Below are positions 1-8,334 of a stretch of 64,000 bases of DNA, piece after piece. The position numbers and the translations under genes are program-made. The stretch covers positions 105,796 through 169,795 of the forward strand of contig JANYEA010000032.1 in the NCBI GenBank assembly GCA_025363385.1, written 5' to 3'. Each line of letters opens with the position of its first letter. The first letter of the stretch is position 1. Source of the stretch: Bacteroidota bacterium. GTDB taxonomy: Bacteria > Bacteroidota > Bacteroidia > Chitinophagales > Chitinophagaceae. The notes under the pieces were generated by a model. It did not search any database and was not told the DNA's origin. It saw nothing but the letters and a program-made list of their open reading frames with translations.

Positions 1-189
1 AGTACTGCACTAAAAAATGCACAAACTATTACCAATACGGCTAATCTGCAATTGGCAAATGGAGGTATCAATTATTTAGAATGGGTGCAATTGATCAATC
101 AGTCTACCGTTGTAAAAAACGATTATATCGAATCGGTAAAAAGTTTGAATGAATCTATCATCCAATTACATTACTTAATCAATCAATAA
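1..189 (+). CDS. C-terminal end of a TolC-like outer membrane efflux domain (partial)
   Basis: The reading frame is open from the first base to the TAA at 187-189 and gives the last 62 residues of a protein whose start lies outside the window. The segment has the look of the last helical repeat of an outer membrane efflux protein: a Gly-Gly-Ile-x-Tyr-Leu-Glu turn, then a long amphipathic helix ending in HYLINQ. In Bacteroidota this can be a free TolC/CusC protein or a TolC domain fused to the end of a CusA/CzcA RND pump; the fragment cannot tell which. It ends two bases before the next gene, an efflux adaptor, so the two are very probably co-transcribed. Confidence 0.6.
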   Translation, partial: STALKNAQTITNTANLQLANGGINYLEWVQLINQSTVVKNDYIESVKSLNESIIQLHYLINQ

Positions 190-191
190 AC

Positions 192-1340
192 ATGCGTTAC
201 TCAAAATATAGTATGAAAAAAATATTCCTTTTCATTTTCCCAATTGCATTTCTTGCTTCCTGTGGACCTAAGAAGCAAGAGGCAGCAATTGTAGTTGCTC
301 CAATTGTTAATCTTGTGAAACTTTCTGATGTACAGATAAAAAATGCGGGCATCACTACTTCCAAAATGGAACAGAGAGAAATCTCTTCGATCTTGAAAGT
401 GAACGGGAAAATAGATGTGCCCCCTCAAAATATGATTTCTGTAAGTGTACCGATGGGAGGTTATTTAAAGTCAACCAATCTTTTACCTGGTCAGCATATT
501 AAGAAAGGCGATCCAATAGCCCTAATAGAGGGGGAGCAGTATATTCAGTTACAGCAAGATTATTTAACTGCTAAAGAAAAGATCGTTTATTTAGAGTTAG
601 AATTTAACCGTCAGAAAGAGTTGAATAAAACGCAGGCCAGCAGCGATAAAGTGATGCAGCAAACGGAATCAGATTTTAAATCTCAACAGGTATTGATCAG
701 TGCTTTGAAGGAAAAATTACAATTAGTAGGAATCAATATTTCAAAACTAAATGTCAACAATATTTCTAGAAGTATTAACCTTTATTCACCTATTGAGGGA
801 TTTGTGTCGAAAGTAAATGTGAATATTGGAAAATATGTTTCACCAACTGAAGTGCTTTTTGAATTAATCAATCCGTCTGATATTCATTTGAATTTAAAAG
901 TGTACGAAAAAGACATTAGTAAATTATTTGTAGGTCAAAAGTTGAATGCCTACACCAATAATCAACCCAATAAAAAGCACCCTTGTGAAATCTTATTAAT
1001 TGGTCATGATATTTCAGAAGAAAGAAATACCGATGTACATTGTCATTTTGAAACCTATGAACACGATTTAATTCCAGGTACTTATATGAATGCCGAAATA
1101 TCAATCAAAAATGCCAAAGCATTTGTGTTACCGGAAGATGCCATTGTTCTTTTCGAGAATAAACAATATGCATTTATTAAAGTAGGTGCCAATCAGTTTA
1201 AAATGACGGAACTGCAAGTAGGAAATACAGAAAATGGATATACAGAAGTGTTGCAGGCTGATAAACTCGCTTCCTCTGAGTTTGTAAGTAAGGGAGCTTA
1301 TTCTTTACTGATGAGCCTTAAAAATAAGGTAGAAGAATAA
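192..1340 (+). CDS. RND efflux periplasmic adaptor lipoprotein (CusB/CzcB type)
   Basis: Membrane fusion protein that would bridge an inner-membrane RND pump and an outer-membrane channel. The 382-residue product has a lipoprotein signal ending in LASC (Cys24), a first lipoyl half around residues 84-113, a helical hairpin around 115-180, the second lipoyl half (LYSPIEGFVSKV) around 198-215, and beta-barrel and membrane-proximal domains to the end. Two starts are possible: ATG 192, two bases after the upstream stop, and ATG 213, which gives a more typical MKKIF signal peptide. The upstream efflux fragment makes a CusCBA-like operon likely. Heavy-metal export is an inference from similar operons; no His/Met-rich metal-binding tail is visible. 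Confidence 0.85.
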   Translation: MRYSKYSMKKIFLFIFPIAFLASCGPKKQEAAIVVAPIVNLVKLSDVQIKNAGITTSKMEQREISSILKVNGKIDVPPQNMISVSVPMGGYLKSTNLLPGQHIKKGDPIALIEGEQYIQLQQDYLTAKEKIVYLELEFNRQKELNKTQASSDKVMQQTESDFKSQQVLISALKEKLQLVGINISKLNVNNISRSINLYSPIEGFVSKVNVNIGKYVSPTEVLFELINPSDIHLNLKVYEKDISKLFVGQKLNAYTNNQPNKKHPCEILLIGHDISEERNTDVHCHFETYEHDLIPGTYMNAEISIKNAKAFVLPEDAIVLFENKQYAFIKVGANQFKMTELQVGNTENGYTEVLQADKLASSEFVSKGAYSLLMSLKNKVEE

Positions 1341-1438
1341 GTCAAAAGTCAAAATTAAAAAGTCAAAAGAAATTTTCTTGATTTTCAGCGTTTTTACTGA
1401 AAACTAATTTTTAACTTTTGACTTTTTATTTTTGACTT
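1339..1438. terminator. Large imperfect inverted repeat built of AGTCAAAA units between convergent genes
   Basis: Arms at 1346-1369 and 1415-1438 are complementary over 24 bases with one mismatch. Each arm contains repeated AGTCAAAA-type units and together they fill the space between two convergent stop codons. A second, nested hairpin (TTTTCAG at 1382-1388 with CTGAAAA at 1397-1403) lies in the loop. It probably works as a bidirectional terminator, but the repeated units suggest an intergenic repeat family. Confidence 0.6.
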
Positions 1439-1793
1439 AATTAAAAGCGTACACCATCGCCATACTTTCTCTCGCCATTTGCTGGTTATAATCGAAAGTG
1501 AGTTGCTTGTGATTTACGATATCGATGATTGTTCCGATTAAGCAGAAACCACCTGTGATAAAAAAGAGAATACCCATACCGTTTTGACCTACCATAAATC
1601 TCTGTATACCAGCAATTCCAAAGAATCCGAGTATGCAACCAAGTAGCACCTGATCTGTTTTTCTTCTTTTGCCATTATAGACAGCCACAAAATTTTGCAT
1701 TTTATCTGCTGGTAATTCGCGTGTAAGACTTTGTATGAAGATCAATTCCTCACCTTCTAATGCGGGAATCATGTTAAATACGTTTTGGTTCAT
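1437..1793 (-). CDS. TM2 domain-containing protein
   Basis: Small membrane protein of 118 residues with a TM2 domain: a basic KRRK stretch (42-45), two hydrophobic helices at about 49-66 and 73-93, and the family GIAGIQRFMVGQ turn between them. The first 45 residues are soluble and the tail after 94 is short and polar. TM2 proteins have no agreed bacterial function. The gene overlaps the upstream DUF2752 gene by four bases (ATGA), so the two are translationally coupled. Confidence 0.8.
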   Translation of the reverse strand: MNQNVFNMIPALEGEELIFIQSLTRELPADKMQNFVAVYNGKRRKTDQVLLGCILGFFGIAGIQRFMVGQNGMGILFFITGGFCLIGTIIDIVNHKQLTFDYNQQMARESMAMVYAFN

Positions 1794-2089
1794 GATAATT
1801 TGATTTGTATGATTAATTGTCGAATTCTATTTAATAAAATAATAACGGCCAATATTCCAAAAGGGTGATGTTTTAAAGATTCCAACCATTCTGCTCTTAG
1901 TGCGTAATGCATGGCGTGTCCTATACCACAGCCCGGGCATTTTCCAAAACCAAATGCACTAAATACACAAAGTGATGTTTCTGTTTTGTTTTCAGGTAAG
2001 AAAAACAAAGCTACTAATGCCCCTGCCCAACAAAACAACTCAAAATGTTGCGACAGCCATAGTCTTATTTTATGAATGGTTAGAATCAT
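1790..2089 (-). CDS. DUF2752 family membrane protein
   Basis: A 99-residue membrane protein with the DUF2752 signature CPGCGIGHA at residues 51-59, between hydrophobic segments at about 17-31 and 76-90. The two cysteines in the CPGC motif could bind metal or form a redox pair, but the family has no proven role. It lies six bases downstream of the marC-like gene and overlaps the TM2 gene, so 2674-1437 reads as one three-gene minus-strand operon of small membrane proteins. DUF2752 and TM2 genes are often neighbours in Bacteroidota. Confidence 0.8.
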   Translation of the reverse strand: MILTIHKIRLWLSQHFELFCWAGALVALFFLPENKTETSLCVFSAFGFGKCPGCGIGHAMHYALRAEWLESLKHHPFGILAVIILLNRIRQLIIQIKLS

Positions 2090-2095
2090 GGATAG

Positions 2096-2674
2096 TTATT
2101 TTCCAAATGCTCCGATATTACTACTAAATATTTTAACCGCAATCGCCAGTAAAATCACACCGAAGAACTTTCTTACGGCTAGTAAGCCAGCTTCGCCAAG
2201 GGCATGTTCGATTATCTTGAGCGACTTTAATACAATATAAACAACAATTAAATTAATAATTATTCCCGCTAAAATATAGGCTTCATCGAAGTTTGCTTTT
2301 AAAGACATGATGGTGGTTAGTGTTCCACTTCCAGCAATGATGGGAAAAGCAATGGGTACCACACTACTAGATTTGGCATCCTTATCTCCTTTAAAGATTT
2401 CGTGACCAAGTACCATTTCCAAACCAAGTAAAAAAATCACAATCGATCCTCCCACCGCGAATGAACGGATATCTAATCCCAATATTTTTAAAAAAGGCCT
2501 CCCGGCAAATAGAAAAAGAATCATCAATCCTCCAGAAACAAAGGTTGCCTGAAAAGACCGGATAGCGCCCATTTTATCTTTTAAGGAAATTAACAAGGGG
2601 ATAGAACCTACAATATCGATCACGGCAAACAGGGTAAAACTTACTGTTAGAAGTTGGTCGAGATGAAATTCCAT
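2096..2674 (-). CDS. MarC family integral membrane protein
   Basis: A 192-residue hydrophobic protein of the MarC/UPF0056 family, with about six membrane helices and the family start in which a helix carrying FAVIDIVGSIPLL is followed by a positively charged loop. The family was once linked to multiple antibiotic resistance, but that has not held up and the substrate is unknown. It is the first gene of a minus-strand operon with DUF2752 and TM2 genes. The 125-bp space upstream is shared with a divergent permease gene. Confidence 0.85.
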   Translation of the reverse strand: MEFHLDQLLTVSFTLFAVIDIVGSIPLLISLKDKMGAIRSFQATFVSGGLMILFLFAGRPFLKILGLDIRSFAVGGSIVIFLLGLEMVLGHEIFKGDKDAKSSSVVPIAFPIIAGSGTLTTIMSLKANFDEAYILAGIIINLIVVYIVLKSLKIIEHALGEAGLLAVRKFFGVILLAIAVKIFSSNIGAFGK

Positions 2675-2759
2675 AATCTATGTTTTAGTAAATATACAAG
2701 AAGAATATAATCTTCTTATAGGATTAAAGCGGGTATTTATGGTTTCAAGCAGCATCATT

Positions 2760-2777
2760 TGTAGGAAGTTTCCTACA
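2760..2777. promoter_or_regulatory. 18-bp palindrome upstream of permease operon (candidate operator)
   Basis: TGTAGGAA and TTCCTACA form perfect 8-bp arms around a 2-base centre, 22 bases before the permease start and within the divergent marC/permease gap. The size and symmetry fit a dimeric repressor site. No regulator gene is adjacent, and RNA hairpin formation is unlikely with a two-base loop. Confidence 0.45.
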
Positions 2778-2799
2778 TTTATCCCTTACGCTAATTATT

Positions 2800-4146
2800 A
2801 TGCAGGGAAAACAAAAATTGAATCTTTTTAGCTTTACCATGATTGTTGTAGGCTTGGTAATTGGAATGGGAATTTTTAGGTCAGCAGCAACTAGCGCAAA
2901 ATTCGCAAACGATCCTTCGGTTTATTTTACGGCATGGCTATTAGGGGGATTTTTTGCATTTTGCGGGGCGCTTACTTATGCCGAAATTGGTAGCCGCTTT
3001 CCAGTTACCGGTGGGTATTATAAGATCTTCTCCTATGCGTATCACCCGAGCATAGCATTTGCTATCAACTGTATCATTCTAATCAGTAATGCTGCTAGTT
3101 TAAGTGGGGTAGCACTAATTGGAAGTGGTTATATTACTAAATTATTTCCTCAGTATCAATGGACGGATATCGACAAAGCTTTGATTAGTTGTGTGGCTAT
3201 CTTTATTTTTTATGTGATCAATTTGATGGGTTTAAAAATGAGTGCCAAGGCCCAGAATTTTTTAATGTTGATCAAGATCAGCATGATTGTTGTTTTGATT
3301 GTGGCGTTATTTTTTCCGATTCATGAAGTACCCGCACAAATAGCAGCAGTTGTTGCAGATCCCATACCACATATCAGTTGGATACAGAGCCTTGGTCTGA
3401 GTTTAATTGCTGTTTCCTTTACCTATGGGGGCTATCAGCAAACTATCAACTTTGGAAATGAAGTGGATAATCCTGCCAAAAATATTCCCAGGGGTATTTT
3501 TATTGGTATTGCCATCATCATTGGATTATACTTATTGGTAAACCTTAGTTACTACCATATCATAGGATTTGAAAATATGAAGGGGGAAAGTGAGATTGCT
3601 TATTCTTTGATGTTTAAAGTGTTTGGAAAAACTGGAGCCGATATTTTTTCTTTCTTCTTATTCTTTGGAGTGCTGGCTTATGTAAATGCACTATTAATGA
3701 GTAATCCAAGGGTAATGTATGCCATGAGCACCGAAGGCGCGTTACCTAAAATTTTTGGGAAACAATCCGTTAAAAATGATGTATTGGTATTTTCTCTAAC
3801 CATTTTTGCAAGTATGTGTGTGATAATATTATTCTTTGCCCAAACATTCGATAAGATCCTAAACTTCACCATTTTTCTTGACTGCTTTGGGATGGTAGCA
3901 TCGAGTGCAACCATTTTTGTATTGCGTAAAAGAACAAAACACTTAGATGGCACAGGAATTTATAAAATGAAATTATATCCTATTCTACCGCTAATATTTA
4001 TGGGTGCCTATACTTTTGTTGGCATAAGTATTAGCATTCAAACGCCTAGTATTGCACTGATTGGCTTATCAGTTCTTGCTGTTTTTATGGCTATCTATTT
4101 TATTAGTCGCCTCTTCACAAAAAATACCGAACTACCTAAAGCATAA
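2800..4146 (+). CDS. APC-family amino acid permease
   Basis: A 448-residue secondary transporter of the amino acid-polyamine-organocation superfamily. About twelve hydrophobic helices are visible, and helix 1 carries the unwound substrate-site motif GMGIF (22-26). The sequence resembles the LAT/serine-threonine exchanger-like branch; the substrate cannot be read from it. The next gene, a PLP-dependent sulfur amino-acid enzyme, starts five bases after the stop codon, so the pair is an operon and a sulfur amino acid is a reasonable guess for the substrate. Confidence 0.88.
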   Translation: MQGKQKLNLFSFTMIVVGLVIGMGIFRSAATSAKFANDPSVYFTAWLLGGFFAFCGALTYAEIGSRFPVTGGYYKIFSYAYHPSIAFAINCIILISNAASLSGVALIGSGYITKLFPQYQWTDIDKALISCVAIFIFYVINLMGLKMSAKAQNFLMLIKISMIVVLIVALFFPIHEVPAQIAAVVADPIPHISWIQSLGLSLIAVSFTYGGYQQTINFGNEVDNPAKNIPRGIFIGIAIIIGLYLLVNLSYYHIIGFENMKGESEIAYSLMFKVFGKTGADIFSFFLFFGVLAYVNALLMSNPRVMYAMSTEGALPKIFGKQSVKNDVLVFSLTIFASMCVIILFFAQTFDKILNFTIFLDCFGMVASSATIFVLRKRTKHLDGTGIYKMKLYPILPLIFMGAYTFVGISISIQTPSIALIGLSVLAVFMAIYFISRLFTKNTELPKA

Positions 4147-4151
4147 TTACA

Positions 4152-5324
4152 ATGGAACTCTCTTATATCATTAATGAGTTAGCAGAAACTAGAGAAGATT
4201 ATTTTAGAGCAGTTGCACCGCCAATTATACAGACCAGCAACTTTGCTTTCAAAACAGTGGATGATCTGAGGAAATCGTTCGAAGACGAATATGCAACCTG
4301 GCTTTATAGCCGAGGAAGAAACCCCACTGTTGATATCCTTCGTAAAAAATTAGCAGCCTTAGATGGAGCAGAAGACGGACTTGTTTTCAATAGTGGTGCT
4401 GCTGCTATTTTTGCAGCTGTATTGGCTAATGTAAAATCGGGTGATCATATCTTAAGTGTAAAGAATCCGTATACCTGGGCCAAGAAAATGTTCGAAGAGA
4501 TCCTTCCCAGATTTCAGGTAACGCATTCTTATATCGATGGAACAGTCATTGAAAATTTTGAAAATGCCATTAAGTCGAATACAACTGTGATCTATTTAGA
4601 AACACCGAATAGCTGGACTTACGACATTCAAGATCTGGAAGCTGTTGCTGCTTTAGCAAAGAAGCATGGCATTGTTACTATCGTTGATAATAGTTATTGT
4701 ACACCACTTTTTCAAAAACCGATCAAATTAGGAATCGATCTTGTGATGCAAACTGCTACTAAATACATAAGTGGGCATAGTGATACTGTGGCCGGTGTTC
4801 TAACAGGTAGCAGTAAAATGATCGAACGCATTTTTAATAGTGAATACATGAATATTGGATCTGGTATTCAACCCTTCAATGCTTGGTTAATCATTAGAGG
4901 TCTAAGAACATTGGAGGCAAGATTAGAAAGAATCGACCGCACCTCCAAAGCCATCATTCCTTTATTAAAAGCTCACCCTAGAATTGAAAAAGTAATTTTT
5001 CCACTCGATCCAGAGTTCCCTCAATATGAATTGGCCAAAAAACAAATGAGTGGAGCTTGTGGGTTAATGACAATCATTATAAAAGCCTATGAATGTGCTA
5101 CAATTGAAAAATTCTGCAATTCCTTGCAACATATATTAATGGCTGTGAGCTGGGGTGGTCATGAATCGCTTGTTATACCAAAATGTGCCGGCATGAAACC
5201 AGAACAGTTTGATGGAACTAATCCAGAACATAGAATGCTTCGTTTTTACTTTGGATTGGAGTCTGTAGAATACATAATGGATGACCTTAATCAGGCATTT
5301 TTGGCTATTGAACACCTTTCATAA
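4152..5324 (+). CDS. PLP-dependent trans-sulfuration enzyme (Cys/Met metabolism family)
   Basis: A 390-residue fold-type I PLP enzyme of the Cys/Met metabolism family, which includes cystathionine gamma-synthase, cystathionine gamma-lyase and methionine gamma-lyase. Lys204 in TATKYISGHSD is the expected Schiff-base lysine; YSR at 52-54 supplies the phosphate contacts, and SGAAAI at 81-86 and DNSYCTP at 179-185 are family motifs. Sequence alone does not settle whether it is a synthase or a lyase. Pairing with an amino-acid permease favours breakdown or salvage of methionine, cysteine or cystathionine. Confidence 0.85.
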   Translation: MELSYIINELAETREDYFRAVAPPIIQTSNFAFKTVDDLRKSFEDEYATWLYSRGRNPTVDILRKKLAALDGAEDGLVFNSGAAAIFAAVLANVKSGDHILSVKNPYTWAKKMFEEILPRFQVTHSYIDGTVIENFENAIKSNTTVIYLETPNSWTYDIQDLEAVAALAKKHGIVTIVDNSYCTPLFQKPIKLGIDLVMQTATKYISGHSDTVAGVLTGSSKMIERIFNSEYMNIGSGIQPFNAWLIIRGLRTLEARLERIDRTSKAIIPLLKAHPRIEKVIFPLDPEFPQYELAKKQMSGACGLMTIIIKAYECATIEKFCNSLQHILMAVSWGGHESLVIPKCAGMKPEQFDGTNPEHRMLRFYFGLESVEYIMDDLNQAFLAIEHLS

Positions 5325-5369
5325 GATTTTTTAGCTGTTTTAGTCTAATTCCTTTCCGTCTGTCTAATT

Positions 5370-5402
5370 TTTGTAGACGAGCAGTTCTTTCGTGTATTTT
5401 TG
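5370..5402 (+). promoter_or_regulatory. Bacteroidota-type promoter for the tolC/adaptor operon
   Basis: TTTG (5370-5373), a 21-base spacer and TATTTTTG (5395-5402) match the Bacteroidota -33/-7 pattern. The -7 element ends six bases before the ATG at 5409, so the transcript probably starts at or next to the start codon. Confidence 0.55.
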
Positions 5403-5408
5403 TTTTAT

Positions 5409-6830
5409 ATGAAGAAGTTTTTGACCTTAATAGCTTTAACAGCTTCCCTTCATTCCTTCTCTCAGGAAAAGTGGGATTTAAGAAAATGCGTTGATTATGC
5501 TCTGCAGAATAATATTTCTGTAAAGCAGGCAGATGTGCAAGCACGTTTGTCGAAATTATTGGCAGAGCAGTCGAGATTAACTCGTTTGCCTAATGCAAAT
5601 GCAAGTATTAGCACAACTTACCAGCATGGTTTAAACATCAACCCTACTACCAACGTTTTTGAAAACGTTGATATTACGGGAGGAAATGTAGGTTTTCAAT
5701 CTAATTATACCATATTCAACTGGTTTGCACGTAAAAACAATATTGAAGCAAATGCAATCACTGCTAAGGCTGATGAGCTGAATATTGAAAGAACGAAGAA
5801 CGATTTAGCCTTGTCTGTAGCGAATGCATTTTTGCAAGTAATGTTACGCAGGGAACAAGCTAATGTGAGTGGTGTTCAGTTAAGACAATCTCAGGAGCAG
5901 TTAAGAAATACACGCAAATTTGTTGAAGCGGGTAGTCAACCAGAACTAAATGCCATTCAATTAGAAGCCCAGGTAGAAAGAGATAGTGCCACCTATATTC
6001 AGGCATTAGCTTCAGCTGAACAAGGGATTATTAATTTGAAAGCGTTTATGAATTTTGATTTTGCTTCTCAATTTGATATTGTTTATCCAGCAGTTGAAAA
6101 CATTCCTGTTGACAATATTTTAGACCTTCAGCCACAAGCGGTTTACGAATTAGCGCTGTTAAATCAGCCACAACAAAAAGTAACTGCATTACGGATCGAG
6201 TCATCTCAGAAATTAGTTGGAGCTGCAAGAGGTTCAATGTATCCCACATTGAGCGCATCTGGATCCTTGAATACCCGGTTTGCGAATAATGTATATGATT
6301 ATAGAAGTCAAACCATACTCGGACCTACCAGCGCATATGCATTAGATAATGCCAATAAATATCCAGTGTATGCTTATCAAAATAGCATCATCGGTGTTGA
6401 TAAAGTAAATTTTGGAAATCAGTTAAATAGATATTTTGGACAAGCGCTTGGATTGAATTTAAGTGTTCCTTTATTTAATGCACATCAAGCCCGTACACAA
6501 TGGGAGAGAGCAAAAATAAATGTTCGCCAAACTCAGTTACAAGACGATCAGGAAAAGCAAACATTGAGATCAAATGTTTTTATCTCTTATCAGGATGCAT
6601 TTTCTGCACTCCAGAAATATAACTCTTCTAAGAAAAGCGTAGCTGTTTCAGAGAAGGCTTTAGAATATGCACAAAAGCGTTATGATGTGGGTTTATTAGG
6701 AACGCTTGATTTGATTACAACAAGAAACAATGTGTTTACTGCAAAGATTCAGGAACTGAGTAACCACTATGAATATGTATTTAAATTAAAAGTTCTGGAG
6801 TTTTTCAAAGGCCAGGGTATTAGATTATAA
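5409..6830 (+). CDS. TolC-family outer membrane efflux protein
   Basis: Outer-membrane channel of the TolC family, 473 residues from ATG 5409. That start gives a clean signal peptide (MKKFLTLIALTASLHSFS) followed by the mature start QEKWDLRKCVDYALQNN, which is typical of TolC proteins in this phylum. Two OEP repeats can be followed, the first around 20-220 and the second around 230-470, with the conserved YDVGLLGTLDLITTRNN segment near the end. An upstream TTG at 5400 overlaps the promoter -7 element and is unlikely to be used. The gene forms an operon with a MacA-like adaptor 41 bp downstream. Confidence 0.88.
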   Translation: MKKFLTLIALTASLHSFSQEKWDLRKCVDYALQNNISVKQADVQARLSKLLAEQSRLTRLPNANASISTTYQHGLNINPTTNVFENVDITGGNVGFQSNYTIFNWFARKNNIEANAITAKADELNIERTKNDLALSVANAFLQVMLRREQANVSGVQLRQSQEQLRNTRKFVEAGSQPELNAIQLEAQVERDSATYIQALASAEQGIINLKAFMNFDFASQFDIVYPAVENIPVDNILDLQPQAVYELALLNQPQQKVTALRIESSQKLVGAARGSMYPTLSASGSLNTRFANNVYDYRSQTILGPTSAYALDNANKYPVYAYQNSIIGVDKVNFGNQLNRYFGQALGLNLSVPLFNAHQARTQWERAKINVRQTQLQDDQEKQTLRSNVFISYQDAFSALQKYNSSKKSVAVSEKALEYAQKRYDVGLLGTLDLITTRNNVFTAKIQELSNHYEYVFKLKVLEFFKGQGIRL

Positions 6831-6871
6831 AAGCAACCATCAAAATTAACACACAAGAAACACTGTTTTAT

Positions 6872-8236
6872 ATGAGTAAGAAATTGATTTGGATTATTGT
6901 AGCATTAGTTGTTGTAATTGGGGTATTAATTGGCCTCAAAAAAGGTGGCGTAATTGGTAAAGAAGAAGGTATTAAAGTAACTACTGAAAAAGCAGTGAAC
7001 CGTACAATCATCGAAACTGTAAATGCAAGTGGTAAAGTATATCCTGAAGTGGAAGTAAAAGTTAGTCCGGATATTAGCGGTGAGATCACTGAACTTTATG
7101 TGAACGAAGGTGATACCGTTAAAAAGGGTCAGGTTCTAGCACGTATTTATGCTGATATCTATTCTACTCAACGCGATCAGGTTGCTGCAGGTGTTAACCA
7201 GGCGAAAGCTCAATTGTCTAATTCAAACGCCAATTTGGTAGGCTTGAAAGCCGTTCTAGATAATGCAAAAGCAGTATACGATCGTCAGAAAAAATTAGTA
7301 GATGATAAAGTAATTTCTCGTTCTGAATTTGAACAATCACAACAAGCCTATCTCTCTGCTCAGGCGTCTTATAATGCTGCAAAAGAAGGTTTGAAAAGTG
7401 GAGAAGCAAATATTCAAGGAGCTCAAGCGCAATTGAATAAAGCTGATAAGGATATGTCTCGAACTGTAATTACTGCTCCAATGGACGGGTTAATTAGTTT
7501 GATGAGCGTAAAGAAAGGAGAGCGTGTGGCAGGTAATAGTTTTAACGTAGGTACAGAAATGATGCGCATATCTGATATGAGAAGCATTGAAGTGCGAGTG
7601 GATGTTGGAGAGAATGATATTCCAAAAGTAAAAATCGGAGATACTGCAATTGTAGAAGTGGATGCGTATACGAGTAGAAAGTTTAAAGGAGTAGTTTATA
7701 AAATTGCTAACCCAAACACAGGGTCTTCATTAACTACCACTTCTACAGATGTAACAAACTATAAAGTACATATTCGTTTATTAACTTCTTCATACGAAGA
7801 CTTGATTACTCCTAAAAAGAGTTTTCCTTTCCGCCCTGGTATGAGTGCAAGTGCTGATATTCAAACAAAAACAAAAGCCAATGTACTTTCTGTGGCATTA
7901 AATGCTGTAACTACTCGTGATAAAAATGGCGATAGTAAAGCAAAATCTGATTCTAAAGATGATACCAAGAAGGATGACAATACAGTAAAATCAATATCTG
8001 CTGATGACGATATTCAAGAAGTGGTTTTCGTGTTGCAAAAAGATAATACAGTTAAAAAAATAAAAGTAAGAACTGCTGTTCAGGATTTGAATAATATTGA
8101 AATTCTTTCTGGATTAAAAGAAGGAGACGAAGTAATTACCGGGCCTTATACCATTGTAAGCAAAACTTTAAAAGATGGTGCAAAAGTAATGGTGGTTGCA
8201 AAAGACAAATTATACGACGATAAAAAGAAAGATTAG
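6872..8236 (+). CDS. MacA/HlyD-like periplasmic adaptor subunit
   Basis: Membrane fusion protein of 454 residues. It has one N-terminal membrane anchor (4-22), lipoyl halves around 60-95 and 198-235, a helical hairpin around 100-195, and beta-barrel and membrane-proximal domains. A Lys/Asp/Ser-rich stretch at 349-381 is inserted in the last domain. Adaptors of this type normally work with a MacB-like ABC permease and TolC. TolC is directly upstream, but the ABC subunit is missing: a terminator follows and the next gene is gpsA. The partner must be elsewhere or have been lost. Confidence 0.85.
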   Translation: MSKKLIWIIVALVVVIGVLIGLKKGGVIGKEEGIKVTTEKAVNRTIIETVNASGKVYPEVEVKVSPDISGEITELYVNEGDTVKKGQVLARIYADIYSTQRDQVAAGVNQAKAQLSNSNANLVGLKAVLDNAKAVYDRQKKLVDDKVISRSEFEQSQQAYLSAQASYNAAKEGLKSGEANIQGAQAQLNKADKDMSRTVITAPMDGLISLMSVKKGERVAGNSFNVGTEMMRISDMRSIEVRVDVGENDIPKVKIGDTAIVEVDAYTSRKFKGVVYKIANPNTGSSLTTTSTDVTNYKVHIRLLTSSYEDLITPKKSFPFRPGMSASADIQTKTKANVLSVALNAVTTRDKNGDSKAKSDSKDDTKKDDNTVKSISADDDIQEVVFVLQKDNTVKKIKVRTAVQDLNNIEILSGLKEGDEVITGPYTIVSKTLKDGAKVMVVAKDKLYDDKKKD

Positions 8237-8261
8237 TTTTTTTGAGATAACCGATATACAG

Positions 8262-8288
8262 CGACCCCAATTTGGGGTCGTTTGTTTT
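8262..8288 (+). terminator. Rho-independent terminator after the tolC/adaptor operon
   Basis: CGACCCC (8262-8268) pairs perfectly with GGGGTCG (8274-8280) around AATTT and is followed by a T-rich run. It closes the efflux operon before gpsA. Confidence 0.85.
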
Positions 8289-8313
8289 TTAATAGTAGTC
8301 TTTCGTATGTTTG
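8281..8313 (+). promoter_or_regulatory. Promoter for gpsA
   Basis: TTTG (8281-8284), a 21-base spacer and TATGTTTG (8306-8313) match the Bacteroidota -33/-7 pattern. The ATG is at 8335. The -33 element lies in the T-run of the preceding terminator. Confidence 0.55.
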
Positions 8314-8334
8314 TATGGAATTAAAAATGCATAA

